A DNA stretch of 29,066 nt from Geobacter sp. UBA5735 (GTDB lineage: Bacteria > Desulfobacterota > Desulfuromonadia > Geobacterales > Geobacteraceae). The number at the start of each line of letters is the position of its first letter. Within the stretch, counting starts at the first letter, position 1. The position numbers and the translations under genes were made by a program. The notes beneath the pieces were generated by a model that was not told where the DNA came from, ran no database searches, and saw only the letters and a program-made list of their open reading frames with translations. Positions 1 through 6,367 of this stretch are shown piece after piece. The stretch covers positions 1-29,066 of the forward strand of contig DIFZ01000038.1 of assembly GCA_002419385.1 (NCBI GenBank), read 5' to 3'.

Positions 1-859
1 TGTCGGCCGGGATGCCCACGGCGATCTTTTCGGGAACGGCAGGCAGGCCGCCGGCCGCTGCAAAGCGCGCACGGAGCGTCCCCGGCGGCTTGCCCAGGAG
101 GATGTCCAGGCGATGCTCCGCCTCGGCTAGGCTGATTTCCAGCCGGGGAATCAGCGCCCGGGTCTGCTCGCGACTCGTTCGGGCCTGCTCCACATCCTGA
201 CTGCTGACTATCCCCGCCTGGGCGCGCCATTCGGTGAGCTGCAAGGTCTCCGACTGGCTGGCGAGATTGTCCCGGGCGATGCCGAGCAGCATCTGCTGCG
301 TGCGCACCTCGACGTAGTTTCGCGCCACTTCGGCCACCAGCGTCACTCGGGCATCGTCCAGGTTTGATTCGGACGATGCCAGGTCAGCCCGTGCCGCCTC
401 GACGCCGCGTCGCACGCCGCCGAAAACGTCCACTTCCCAGCTTGCATCAAAACCTGCGCTGAACAACTCCCGCGAGTCGCCGCTGCCGGTATCCTCGCTC
501 GATTGGCTGCGGCTGGCGCTGCCGGAGGCGGTAACTTCCGGGTAACGCCCGGCCTTGGCCACTGCCAGACGGGCACGGGACTCGCGCAGTTTAGCCTGGG
601 CGCTGCGGAGATCAGGGCTGGCCTGCAGCGCTTCCGCAACGAGTTCGGACAACAGCGGATCGTTCAAACTCCGCCACCATTGGCTGATATCGCCGGTCGC
701 AGTAGCAGTGGTTTCGGGACGTGCAGGTGCGCTTTCCTGGTTCCAGGCTGCCGGCACGTCCAGCGCAGGCGGTGCGTAATCCGGGCCGACCGTGACGCAC
801 CCCATGAGGCTGGCAGCGGTAATCATGGTGAGTGTGCAGAAGAGAAGTTTCGCGTGCAT
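1..859 (-). CDS. NodT-type outer-membrane efflux lipoprotein (partial, 3' end beyond window)
   Basis: This is the N-terminal 286 codons of an outer-membrane efflux channel; the gene continues past the left edge, so no stop is seen. The protein starts MHAKLLF and has a lipoprotein signal with lipobox SLMGC, making Cys21 the likely lipidated residue. Then comes VGPDYAPPALDVPAAW, typical of the NodT/OprM group, and the alternating helical pattern of the OEP domain (QWWRSLNDPLLSELV, then a DVFGGVRRGVEAARADL segment). Such proteins form TolC-like trimers that work with RND or MFP pumps to expel drugs, solvents or metals. It lies 11 bp behind the TetR gene and is probably co-transcribed and repressed by it. 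The ribosome site is weak, suggesting translational coupling. Family is well supported; substrate is unknown. Confidence 0.88.
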   Translation of the reverse strand, partial: MHAKLLFCTLTMITAASLMGCVTVGPDYAPPALDVPAAWNQESAPARPETTATATGDISQWWRSLNDPLLSELVAEALQASPDLRSAQAKLRESRARLAVAKAGRYPEVTASGSASRSQSSEDTGSGDSRELFSAGFDASWEVDVFGGVRRGVEAARADLASSESNLDDARVTLVAEVARNYVEVRTQQMLLGIARDNLASQSETLQLTEWRAQAGIVSSQDVEQARTSREQTRALIPRLEISLAEAEHRLDILLGKPPGTLRARFAAAGGLPAVPEKIAVGIPAD

Positions 860-870
860 CGGGATGAACC

Positions 871-1554
871 TCAAGATCCTGGAATGGGTGTACCTGCATG
901 CTGAGTTGTCGGCCCGACCGGCCTTGGACCGCTTTTGATCGCGACAATCCCTGCCAGCGCAAAGTCCATGACATGCTCGGAATATGCCGCAAGGTCGAAA
1001 ATCAGGAACGGAATATCGCCGCTATTCGTTCTCTGCCGGGCTCTTTGCATCAGCATCGGATGGACACACATGCTGAGAACACAGGTTTCGCAGAACACAA
1101 CCTGTTCTTCAGTCGCCTCCGGGCCGAGCAGCTCCCGCATCACTGACAGCGTTTTTTCCCGCAGAGGGTTGAGCTCCGACTTCATGACTTCTTCCAGGAG
1201 ACCGGTAGGATTCGCGAGCTCCATTTGGGAAATGAAGAAATCCTTGCTGTTCTCGTCGGCAATCCGTTCTATCAGCGCCTTCACCTGGCCCTGCAGCCGC
1301 ACTTCGGCAGGCGCCTGCCCGCTTACCCCCCCATCCTGCGGGTGGGCCTTTATCGATTCCGCAAAAGAATGGCGCCACGCCTCCTGGTAGAGGGCCTCCT
1401 TGCTGCCGAAATAATAATTTACCGCAGATATGTTGACTCCGGCGCATCTGCATATCTGTGCCACCGTCGCATCGCGAAACCCCTTTTCGACAAACACGTC
1501 GCAGGCAGCGGCCAGCAGCTTTAACCTGGTTGCACCCGATCTCTGCTTTTTCAT
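871..1554 (-). CDS. TetR/AcrR-family transcriptional repressor (CecR-like)
   Basis: A 227-residue TetR-family regulator. The N-terminal helix-turn-helix covers about residues 5-55, with LLAAACDVFVEKGFRDATV and the recognition helix region VNISAVNYYFGSKEALY. The C-terminal part (FFISQMELANPTGLLEEV, then LNPLREKTLSVMREL) resembles the ligand-binding domain of CecR/YbiH-type regulators. I chose the ATG at 1554 because AAGGG sits about six bases before it; a TTG codon at 1572 in frame would add six residues but has no ribosome site. It is the first gene of an operon with the efflux lipoprotein. A palindromic operator lies inside its promoter, so autorepression released by a toxic ligand is the likely mode. 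The ligand is not predictable. Confidence 0.88.
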   Translation of the reverse strand: MKKQRSGATRLKLLAAACDVFVEKGFRDATVAQICRCAGVNISAVNYYFGSKEALYQEAWRHSFAESIKAHPQDGGVSGQAPAEVRLQGQVKALIERIADENSKDFFISQMELANPTGLLEEVMKSELNPLREKTLSVMRELLGPEATEEQVVFCETCVLSMCVHPMLMQRARQRTNSGDIPFLIFDLAAYSEHVMDFALAGIVAIKSGPRPVGPTTQHAGTPIPGS

Positions 1555-1581
1555 GACATCCCTTTTCCGCAAACTATAAAT

Positions 1582-1610
1582 TCAAATACTCATTTAAAAT
1601 ATTCATTTGA
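1582..1610 (-). promoter_or_regulatory. Candidate TetR-type operator palindrome
   Basis: A dyad of the form TCAAAT-n4-ATTT-A-AAAT-n4-ATTTGA lies 28-56 bp before the TetR start. It sits between the -35 and -10 hexamers of the promoter reading into the TetR gene, as expected for an autorepressor site. The symmetry is read directly; binding is inferred. Confidence 0.6.
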
Positions 1611-1619
1611 TAATGTCAA
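1596..1619 (-). promoter_or_regulatory. Sigma-70-type promoter of the tetR-efflux operon
   Basis: On the minus strand a perfect TTGACA (1614-1619) is followed after 17 bases by a TAAATG-like -10. The palindrome at 1582-1610 overlaps the spacer and -10, so a bound repressor would block polymerase. Confidence 0.5.
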
Positions 1620-1819
1620 GCACAATATTCATAATATTGCTGGGATGACATCGCACAACCGATTGCGTCTTGACATGACTCACCGAATACATTTGATCAA
1701 TATAACGGCCTCTCTTTCGATCGGTTGACGCAATAAAGAGCGTAAATGCCCTTGCAGACAATATCCGGAGGGTCGTCGTCATGCCATCTTTCATAAAAAA
1801 CCAAGTATGGTCTTTTGCT

Positions 1820-1840
1820 TAACGGAATTCGTTATATAAT
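1820..1840 (+). promoter_or_regulatory. Putative uspA-type gene promoter with palindrome
   Basis: A perfect TATAAT at 1835-1840 follows the dyad TAACG-GAATT-CGTTA (1820-1834). No good -35 hexamer is visible at 16-18 bases, so an activator binding the dyad is possible. Inference only. Confidence 0.3.
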
Positions 1841-1951
1841 TTAATATACGGCAGCAATACGATTCACTGGATCCGCATTTCTCGTGCCTTACGGCCGGGC
1901 AGATCAGTCGCGGGCACCACCACCATTCCCTGCACAAGGAGGAATCCTGCC

Positions 1952-2395
1952 ATGTTCAAGCCATCAAGAATTCTCATTCCGACCGACATGTCTCATCACG
2001 CCGACAAGGCCATTCGCCAGGGATTCCAGATTGCAAAGCAGTTTGGAGCGAAAGTCTTCGTGCTCCATGTAGTCCAAAACCTTAAGCAATGCTCGGCAGA
2101 ATATGATATCGATGACGATTTGTCCCTTGAAATGCAGAAGCAGATATTGGAAGGCGCCTACGAAGCGGTACGGAAACAGGTTGAGAGCCTCGCCGGCAAA
2201 GAAGCGTCCAGGGGCACGATCGATATCAAGGAGGGGGTTCCTTATGACGAGATTCTGACTGCGGCAAAGGAAAGGAAGGCAGATCTGATCGTTATTTCCT
2301 ATCTCGGCACGACGGGCCTTGAAAAATACCAGATCGGGAGTGTTGCCCGGCATGTCATGACCGGAGCAAAATGCTCGGTGCTCCTCGTGCGATAG
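1952..2395 (+). CDS. UspA-family universal stress protein
   Basis: A 147-residue single-domain Usp protein. It starts with ILIPTDMSHHADKAI, the usual first strand with an Asp that contacts nucleotide. It continues through AKVFVLHVVQ, and its C-terminal part has KADLIVISYLGTTGLEKY then IGSVARHVM and SVLLVR. In ATP-binding members the loop reads G-x2-G-x9-G-S/T; here the segment is about three residues shorter (GTTGLEKYQIGS), so nucleotide binding may be altered. Start is set by a strong AAGGAGG ribosome site at 1936-1942. It is a single-gene unit closed by a hairpin terminator. Family is certain; the stress or partner is unknown. Confidence 0.92.
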   Translation: MFKPSRILIPTDMSHHADKAIRQGFQIAKQFGAKVFVLHVVQNLKQCSAEYDIDDDLSLEMQKQILEGAYEAVRKQVESLAGKEASRGTIDIKEGVPYDEILTAAKERKADLIVISYLGTTGLEKYQIGSVARHVMTGAKCSVLLVR

Positions 2396-2413
2396 CACGG
2401 TGAACCGAACGTT

Positions 2414-2452
2414 GAAAGGCTCCAGGAAGAACAATTCTGGAGCCTTTCGTTT
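2414..2452 (+). terminator. Rho-independent terminator after UspA gene
   Basis: Inverted repeat GAAAGGCTCCAG / CTGGAGCCTTTC (12-bp perfect arms, 11-base loop) followed by GTTT, 18 bases past the stop codon. Confidence 0.85.
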
Positions 2453-2757
2453 CACTAGCTGCGCCGCTGGCCTCCACTCGAAAACTCGCCACGTTTATGA
2501 AAAACCCCTGAAGTGCTTCAAGATAACAAACAGAATCAAAAGCATAGAGGAACCTTACAAACAGGAATTCCTTCAGAGAGCATCTCTGTCAGTAAACCCT
2601 GAATCTGAAACCTTTTGCGGTTAATGGTATATAGGGGATATGCAGCGGATTGAAGCTCTTCTGCTTCTTCCGGAGCATTCGGGAATGCGGTGAGCAGTCA
2701 AATGGAAATGAGCGTCTTTCATGGTATTCTTTTCTACATGAGGGATGTGGAGCGCAT
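2453..2757 (+). other. Leader region of the secreted repeat protein
   Basis: About 300 bases with no supported gene. It has a small hairpin GCATTCGGGAATGC near 2673-2690 and an AT-rich TATATA around 2630. I looked for a c-di-GMP-I (GEMM) riboswitch, common before secreted proteins in Geobacter, and did not find its conserved blocks. Confidence 0.35.
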
Positions 2758-4113
2758 ATGGAAAACAGGGCGATTCATGTAAAGAGTTCAAAGGTTGGCC
2801 CCGTTCGTTTCTTTATTCCGCGCTGGAGCGGATCGGGAGTTTTGGCCCTGGTCGCATTCTTCGCCGCGCTTACAGGGACCGTCGTTGCTCCGATGCCGGC
2901 CGTAGCCGAAAGTGTGACGACCACGATACCAGCCGGCGCAAATCCCCGTGCCGTGGCGGTGAACCCGCTCACCAACAGGGTTTATACAGCAAATTACAGC
3001 AGCGCCAATGTGACGGTTATCACAGAGCAACAGGTTCAGCCCATTCCGTTGAAAACGGCAATTTACCCGCTGACGGACAACTCTTCAGCCGTCAGAAACC
3101 CGACACTCTCTTACCTTGTCGCAAGCGCATATTCACCCTTTGCTCCGCCGCCGCAGAAGGTCTATTACCAGGTGGATACCTGGACCGGGCAGTGGGGACA
3201 ATCGACGCCTTCAACCGGCTCCGGGAATTTCACCATACCGGCACAGCAACTCGGCATCCATACGGTATATGCCTTTGCCGGTGACGGGCAGGAGGCGACC
3301 TCGACCAACACCGGCTATTATGGAGCCAGCCCGATCCCGGGCGCCATGACCGCCTACACCTTCCTGATCACCTGTGCCGTTCCCGGAGCGCCGACAGAGG
3401 TAACCGCCGCTGCCGGCGACGCACAGGCGACCGTCTCCTTTACACCCCCGGCATCGGACGGCGGCAATCCCATAACCGGCTACACCGTGATCTCCAGCCC
3501 CGGCAGCCTCACCGCCACGGGAACGGCAAGCCCGATAACGGTTACCGGGCTCACCAACAACACTGCCTGTACTTTCACAGTGAGCGCAACGAACGCGGCG
3601 GGCAGCGGCCCCCCATCCTCCCCGTCCAACAGCGTGATGCCCAATTCCCTTTCCTATTTGCTCACCGTTCAAATCGACGGAACCGGGAGCGGGTCGGTGC
3701 ACAGCATACCGGAGGGAATCGCCTGCACAAGCGTGACCTGCTCGCAAAGCTTCATTGCAGGCAATACGGTCAGCCTGGAACAAAGCGCGTCCAACGGCTC
3801 GCAGTTCGCCGGCTGGAGCGGCGCCTGCACCGGCGCCGGCCCGTGCAGCATTCTCATGTCAAGTGCCCAAGACGTCACCGCAACCTTTAACTTTCTCCCC
3901 AATGTCAAGATCGAGGGGACGTCCCAGCTCTACGGTCTCCTCCAGCCGGCTTACGACGCAGCTCCCCCTGCAGCTGTCATCCAGGCCCTGGGAATCACCT
4001 TTACCGAAAACCTCAACCTGGACGAAGCAAAGAGCGTGACATTCGAGGGGGGGGGTACAACGATTCGACTTTCACCGTCCGGAGCGGGTTCACGAAACTC
4101 GATGGGGTGCTGA
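2758..4113 (+). CDS. Secreted YVTN / fibronectin III / InlB-like repeat protein, 3' end frameshifted
   Basis: A cell-surface or extracellular protein of 451 codons as read. From ATG 2758 (GGAG about six bases upstream; an in-frame ATG at 2650 would push the signal peptide far inside) there is a signal peptide with core VLALVAFFAALTGTVV and a likely cut after PAVA. One YVTN-type beta-propeller unit follows (NPRAVAVNPLTNRVYTANYS). Next are a TWTGQWGQSTPSTGSG module, one fibronectin III domain (GAPTEVTAAAGDAQATVSF to SATNAAGSGPPS) and a divergent InlB B-repeat (GSGSVHSIPEGIACTSVTC, SQFAGWSGACTG). After the G-run at 4047 the frame changes to RLSPSGAGSRNSMGC. The frame shifted by one reads YNDSTFTVRSGFTKLDGVL and ends at 4160, a family-like ending. 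So the gene is probably frameshifted, phase-variable, or carries a sequencing error. Adhesion or cytochrome-related surface roles are speculation. Confidence 0.75.
   Translation: MENRAIHVKSSKVGPVRFFIPRWSGSGVLALVAFFAALTGTVVAPMPAVAESVTTTIPAGANPRAVAVNPLTNRVYTANYSSANVTVITEQQVQPIPLKTAIYPLTDNSSAVRNPTLSYLVASAYSPFAPPPQKVYYQVDTWTGQWGQSTPSTGSGNFTIPAQQLGIHTVYAFAGDGQEATSTNTGYYGASPIPGAMTAYTFLITCAVPGAPTEVTAAAGDAQATVSFTPPASDGGNPITGYTVISSPGSLTATGTASPITVTGLTNNTACTFTVSATNAAGSGPPSSPSNSVMPNSLSYLLTVQIDGTGSGSVHSIPEGIACTSVTCSQSFIAGNTVSLEQSASNGSQFAGWSGACTGAGPCSILMSSAQDVTATFNFLPNVKIEGTSQLYGLLQPAYDAAPPAAVIQALGITFTENLNLDEAKSVTFEGGGTTIRLSPSGAGSRNSMGC
4047..4055 (+). repeat. Poly-G tract of nine bases at the frameshift
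   Basis: Nine consecutive G. One more G or two fewer would join the upstream reading frame to the downstream frame ending TAA at 4158-4160, which adds 34 residues (TKLDGVLTIGLGSLTLDRL near the end). Slipped-strand mispairing or a homopolymer read error could both explain it. Confidence 0.8.
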
Positions 4114-4160
4114 CGATCGGGCTGGGAAGCCTTACGCTCGATCGCTTGACAATCCAATAA

Positions 4161-4342
4161 GGACAGAATCTGAGGTAAGTCGACAAAATTTGAGGTGTGC
4201 ATCAGAAAGTGTTCGGCTCTGTGGGATTTCGGGGACAGGGAATTCCCGTATGAAATCAAGTACTTGTTGTTCCCTTGTCAGCCGGCGCCATACCGATGAT
4301 AGTTCGGTGAGCCGACGTGTCAAAATTCCAATATAAGTAAGA
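4161..4342. other. Unassigned stretch with an imperfect tandem repeat
   Basis: Two similar units start at 4164 and 4184 (ACAGAATCTGAGGT and ACAAAATTTGAGGT, 12 of 14 identical). The arrangement is reminiscent of multiple terminal repeats at an insertion-sequence end such as IS21-type, but no transposase is present. An 81-codon minus-strand frame (4132-4377) starts inside the terminator and looks spurious. Confidence 0.25.
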
Positions 4343-4375
4343 AAGGCCCCAAGTTCCTCCCTGGGGCCTTCCTTC
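4343..4375 (-). terminator. Bidirectional terminator closing the flagellar operon
   Basis: AAGGCCCC / GGGGCCTT hairpin with a 12-base loop. Read on the minus strand it is followed by TCTTACTT; it lies 24 bases past the flgE stop. It may also stop transcription from the convergent repeat-protein gene. Confidence 0.8.
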
Positions 4376-4398
4376 ACATAAATACCACTACCAGTCGT

Positions 4399-5190
4399 CT
4401 ACCGCTTCAGATTCAGCACTTCCTGGGTCATCTCGTCAACGGTGGTGATGGTCTTGGAGTTCGCCGAATAGGCCCGCTGGGTAATGATCATTTTCACGAA
4501 CTGCCCTGCGAGGTCCACGTTGCTCAGTTCGAGGGAGTTGGAAAAGACACGCTCGCTGGCCCCGTTCGGGGCCGCGACGGTCGGGGTGCCCGCATCGACG
4601 CCGGCGACGAAAAGCGTGCCGCCGACTTTCTCCAGCCCGCCGGTGTTGGGAATGCTGGCGACGCCCAGCTGGCTCGGATAGGTTTGCAGCGCCCCGGTAG
4701 TGTCCAGGTAGGTTATGCTGCCGCTGCTGTCGATCCCGGAAATTCTGCCGAACGTGGCAACGGGAAACTGCACGGGCGTCATGGCCGCATCCAACACCCG
4801 GTAGCCGTCGGGATTGACCAGGTAGCCGTTGCTGTCGACCCGGAACGCTCCTGCGCGGGTATAGTAGGAGGTGGCTACCGACTGCGCACCAGTGGCTGTG
4901 GGGGAACCCAGGGCAAAGAACGTCGAACCCTGGATCGCCAGGTCCGAAACCGACTCGGTCGTTTCGAACGAAGCCTGGCTGAAGATATTGTCCACCTTCT
5001 GTATCTGCACGCCCCGCCCCACCTGGGAGTTGTTGCCCATGTTGGCAGACAGCATGTCGGAAAACAGGGTCCTTGCGGACTTGAAGCCAATCGTGTTGAC
5101 GTTTGCGATATTGTTGCCGATCACGTTCATTGATTCACCGTTGTTTACAAGACCGCTGACGCCGGTAAAAAGTGCGGATGTAATGCTCAT
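4399..5190 (-). CDS. flgE: Flagellar hook protein FlgE (short form)
   Basis: A 263-residue member of the FlgE/F/G axial protein family. The N-terminal helix carries GLVNNGESMNVIGNNIANVN followed by TIGFKSARTLFSDML, the hook/rod signature with the FlgE-like FKSAR. The C-terminus ends with NVDLAGQFVKMIITQRAY then SKTITTVDEMTQEVLNLKR, the hook-type ending that forms the inner tube. The usual hook protein is about 400 residues or longer, so the outer D2-type domain is reduced or missing; the length is closer to FlgF/FlgG. Last gene of the operon, behind fliK, flgD and TIGR02530, which is the normal hook position. Ribosome site GAGGAGG. Either a minimal hook, or a hook-like rod protein with the true hook gene elsewhere. 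Confidence 0.85.
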   Translation of the reverse strand: MSITSALFTGVSGLVNNGESMNVIGNNIANVNTIGFKSARTLFSDMLSANMGNNSQVGRGVQIQKVDNIFSQASFETTESVSDLAIQGSTFFALGSPTATGAQSVATSYYTRAGAFRVDSNGYLVNPDGYRVLDAAMTPVQFPVATFGRISGIDSSGSITYLDTTGALQTYPSQLGVASIPNTGGLEKVGGTLFVAGVDAGTPTVAAPNGASERVFSNSLELSNVDLAGQFVKMIITQRAYSANSKTITTVDEMTQEVLNLKR

Positions 5191-5219
5191 GATAGTGCCT
5201 CCTCAGGTATTTTCGTTTG

Positions 5220-5245
5220 GGAACACGTCTGTCGGTCGGTGTTCC
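5220..5245 (-). other. Hairpin in the flgE leader
   Basis: Perfect GGAACAC / GTGTTCC arms with a 12-base loop in the 110-base gap before flgE. There is no T-run, so it is more likely an mRNA stability or processing element than a terminator. Confidence 0.4.
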
Positions 5246-5300
5246 GCGGGCTTCCTCAGCGAGGTCCGGCCCATTCTGTTGTTGGTTCTGTTGTCAGCTG

Positions 5301-5690
5301 TCACTCGAACAGGACAGCTGAATCGATATTGGTAAAAACGTTGCCCTGCATCGAGTTCCGGTCAAGCGCCGTCACCACCGTCCGGTTTTTGACGCTCACC
5401 ACCAGCGCGGCATCACCGAGCAGAACCAGGGATTCCCTGCCTCCTTTGCGCGCCACGTCTTCAACTGCTCCTTCGAGTTTCTTCATCTCGGCCTGATCGA
5501 GGCTTATCCCCCGTTCTCTCAGCCTTTCCTGTGCATGGTGCGAAAAAGTGATGCCCGGTGCCGGCAGCTTTCCGTCAAGCACTTTGGCAAATGAACCGGC
5601 AGCGGCAGCTCCGGCTTGCTGTTTCGATTGAGTCGGGGTCCTGCCGGTCGGCACCTGTACCGGGTTTGGAAAAAAGACCGTATCCAGCAT
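5301..5690 (-). CDS. TIGR02530-type flagellar operon protein
   Basis: A 129-residue protein matching the conserved flagellar operon family of unknown function found between flgD and flgE. The diagnostic segment is GITFSHHAQERLRERGISL, followed by a short helix (AEMKKLEGAVEDVARKG) and a beta-rich end (ESLVLLGDAALVVSVKNRTV, then a TALD turn). Its start lies four bases after the flgD stop, with ribosome site GGGAGGG overlapping the flgD end, so the two are translationally coupled. The position among hook genes suggests a hook assembly or export accessory role; that is inference. No signal peptide or membrane segment. Confidence 0.85.
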   Translation of the reverse strand: MLDTVFFPNPVQVPTGRTPTQSKQQAGAAAAGSFAKVLDGKLPAPGITFSHHAQERLRERGISLDQAEMKKLEGAVEDVARKGGRESLVLLGDAALVVSVKNRTVVTALDRNSMQGNVFTNIDSAVLFE

Positions 5691-5694
5691 GTCC

Positions 5695-6351
5695 CTACCC
5701 TCCCGTTACGGTCAAAATGTTGTTGAAGGGAACAGTGACACCGCCTACGGTCATCGTTACAGCAGTTCCTGCGTAGCTGATGCCTTCAACCCGCCCTGTC
5801 ACCAGCGGCTGACAGGCGACCGTGTTCCCCGCTGAATTGACTCCGGAAACCGACACGTTGTAGATTCCCGAAGCAAGCTGGTTTCCCTCGGCATCCCTGC
5901 CGTCCCAGCTGACGGAAGACGTGCCCGGTTCGGTCTGCCCCGCGGTCAATGTCCTGACCGTAGCACCGCTTGCGTCCATGATCGTCACGGTGACCTGCTC
6001 TGCTGAACTGGGCACGGAATAGCTCAGGATGGTCCCTTCTCCCGCACTGATCGCTACCTGCGATCCCACAGCCGATACATTTTTGCCAACCAGTGATGCT
6101 GCGGAGAGCGAAGACGAATTGTCGAGCGCTGACATGATGTTCTCGAGGTTCGTGTTCGTATTGTATGCCTGCTCCACCTCCGTGAGCTGGGCCATCTGGG
6201 TCATGAATTCGGTCCCGTCCATGGGATCGAGCGGGTCCTGATTCTGCAACTGGGTTATCAGCAGGGTCAGGAAATCGTCCTTGTCCATGCCGATCGACTG
6301 TTTCATTGCCGCTGAAGCGGAAGTCGCACTTGCTGATACTGATGTTATCAT
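5695..6351 (-). CDS. flgD: Flagellar hook cap / scaffold protein FlgD
   Basis: FlgD caps the growing hook and is needed for polymerisation of FlgE. The 218-residue product has the conserved N-terminal block KDDFLTLLITQLQNQDPLDP followed by FMTQMAQLTEVEQAYN at about residues 24-65. It then has a Gly/Ser-rich link and a FlgD Ig-like domain (SVSWDGRDAEGNQLASGIYN). The C-terminus ends with a beta strand pair typical of the Tudor-like part. Ribosome site AGGAGG lies before ATG, 16 bases after the fliK stop. Usual length and domain order; no oddities. Confidence 0.95.
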   Translation of the reverse strand: MITSVSASATSASAAMKQSIGMDKDDFLTLLITQLQNQDPLDPMDGTEFMTQMAQLTEVEQAYNTNTNLENIMSALDNSSSLSAASLVGKNVSAVGSQVAISAGEGTILSYSVPSSAEQVTVTIMDASGATVRTLTAGQTEPGTSSVSWDGRDAEGNQLASGIYNVSVSGVNSAGNTVACQPLVTGRVEGISYAGTAVTMTVGGVTVPFNNILTVTGG

Positions 6352-6367
6352 TGTATGCCTGCCTCCT

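Larger units (their letters stand above)
1555..1951. other. AT-rich divergent intergenic region
   Basis: Nearly 400 bases between the divergent TetR and UspA genes. It holds the TetR promoter/operator at its left and the UspA promoter and ribosome site at its right. A 63-codon frame on the minus strand (1603-1794) has no family resemblance and overlaps the TetR promoter, so I do not call it. Confidence 0.5.

Noticed and set aside
343..992. Frames on both strands within the efflux and TetR genes
   Set aside because: Shadows of the lipoprotein frame, which reads without stop from 859 to the edge with lipobox and OEP features.
1603..1794. 63-codon minus-strand frame upstream of the TetR gene
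   Set aside because: Overlaps the TetR promoter and operator and has an unconvincing composition.
2453..2757. Possible c-di-GMP-I riboswitch before the secreted protein
   Set aside because: The conserved sequence blocks of that riboswitch are not present.
4132..4377. 81-codon minus-strand frame after flgE
   Set aside because: Starts inside the terminator hairpin, has no ribosome site and resembles no family.
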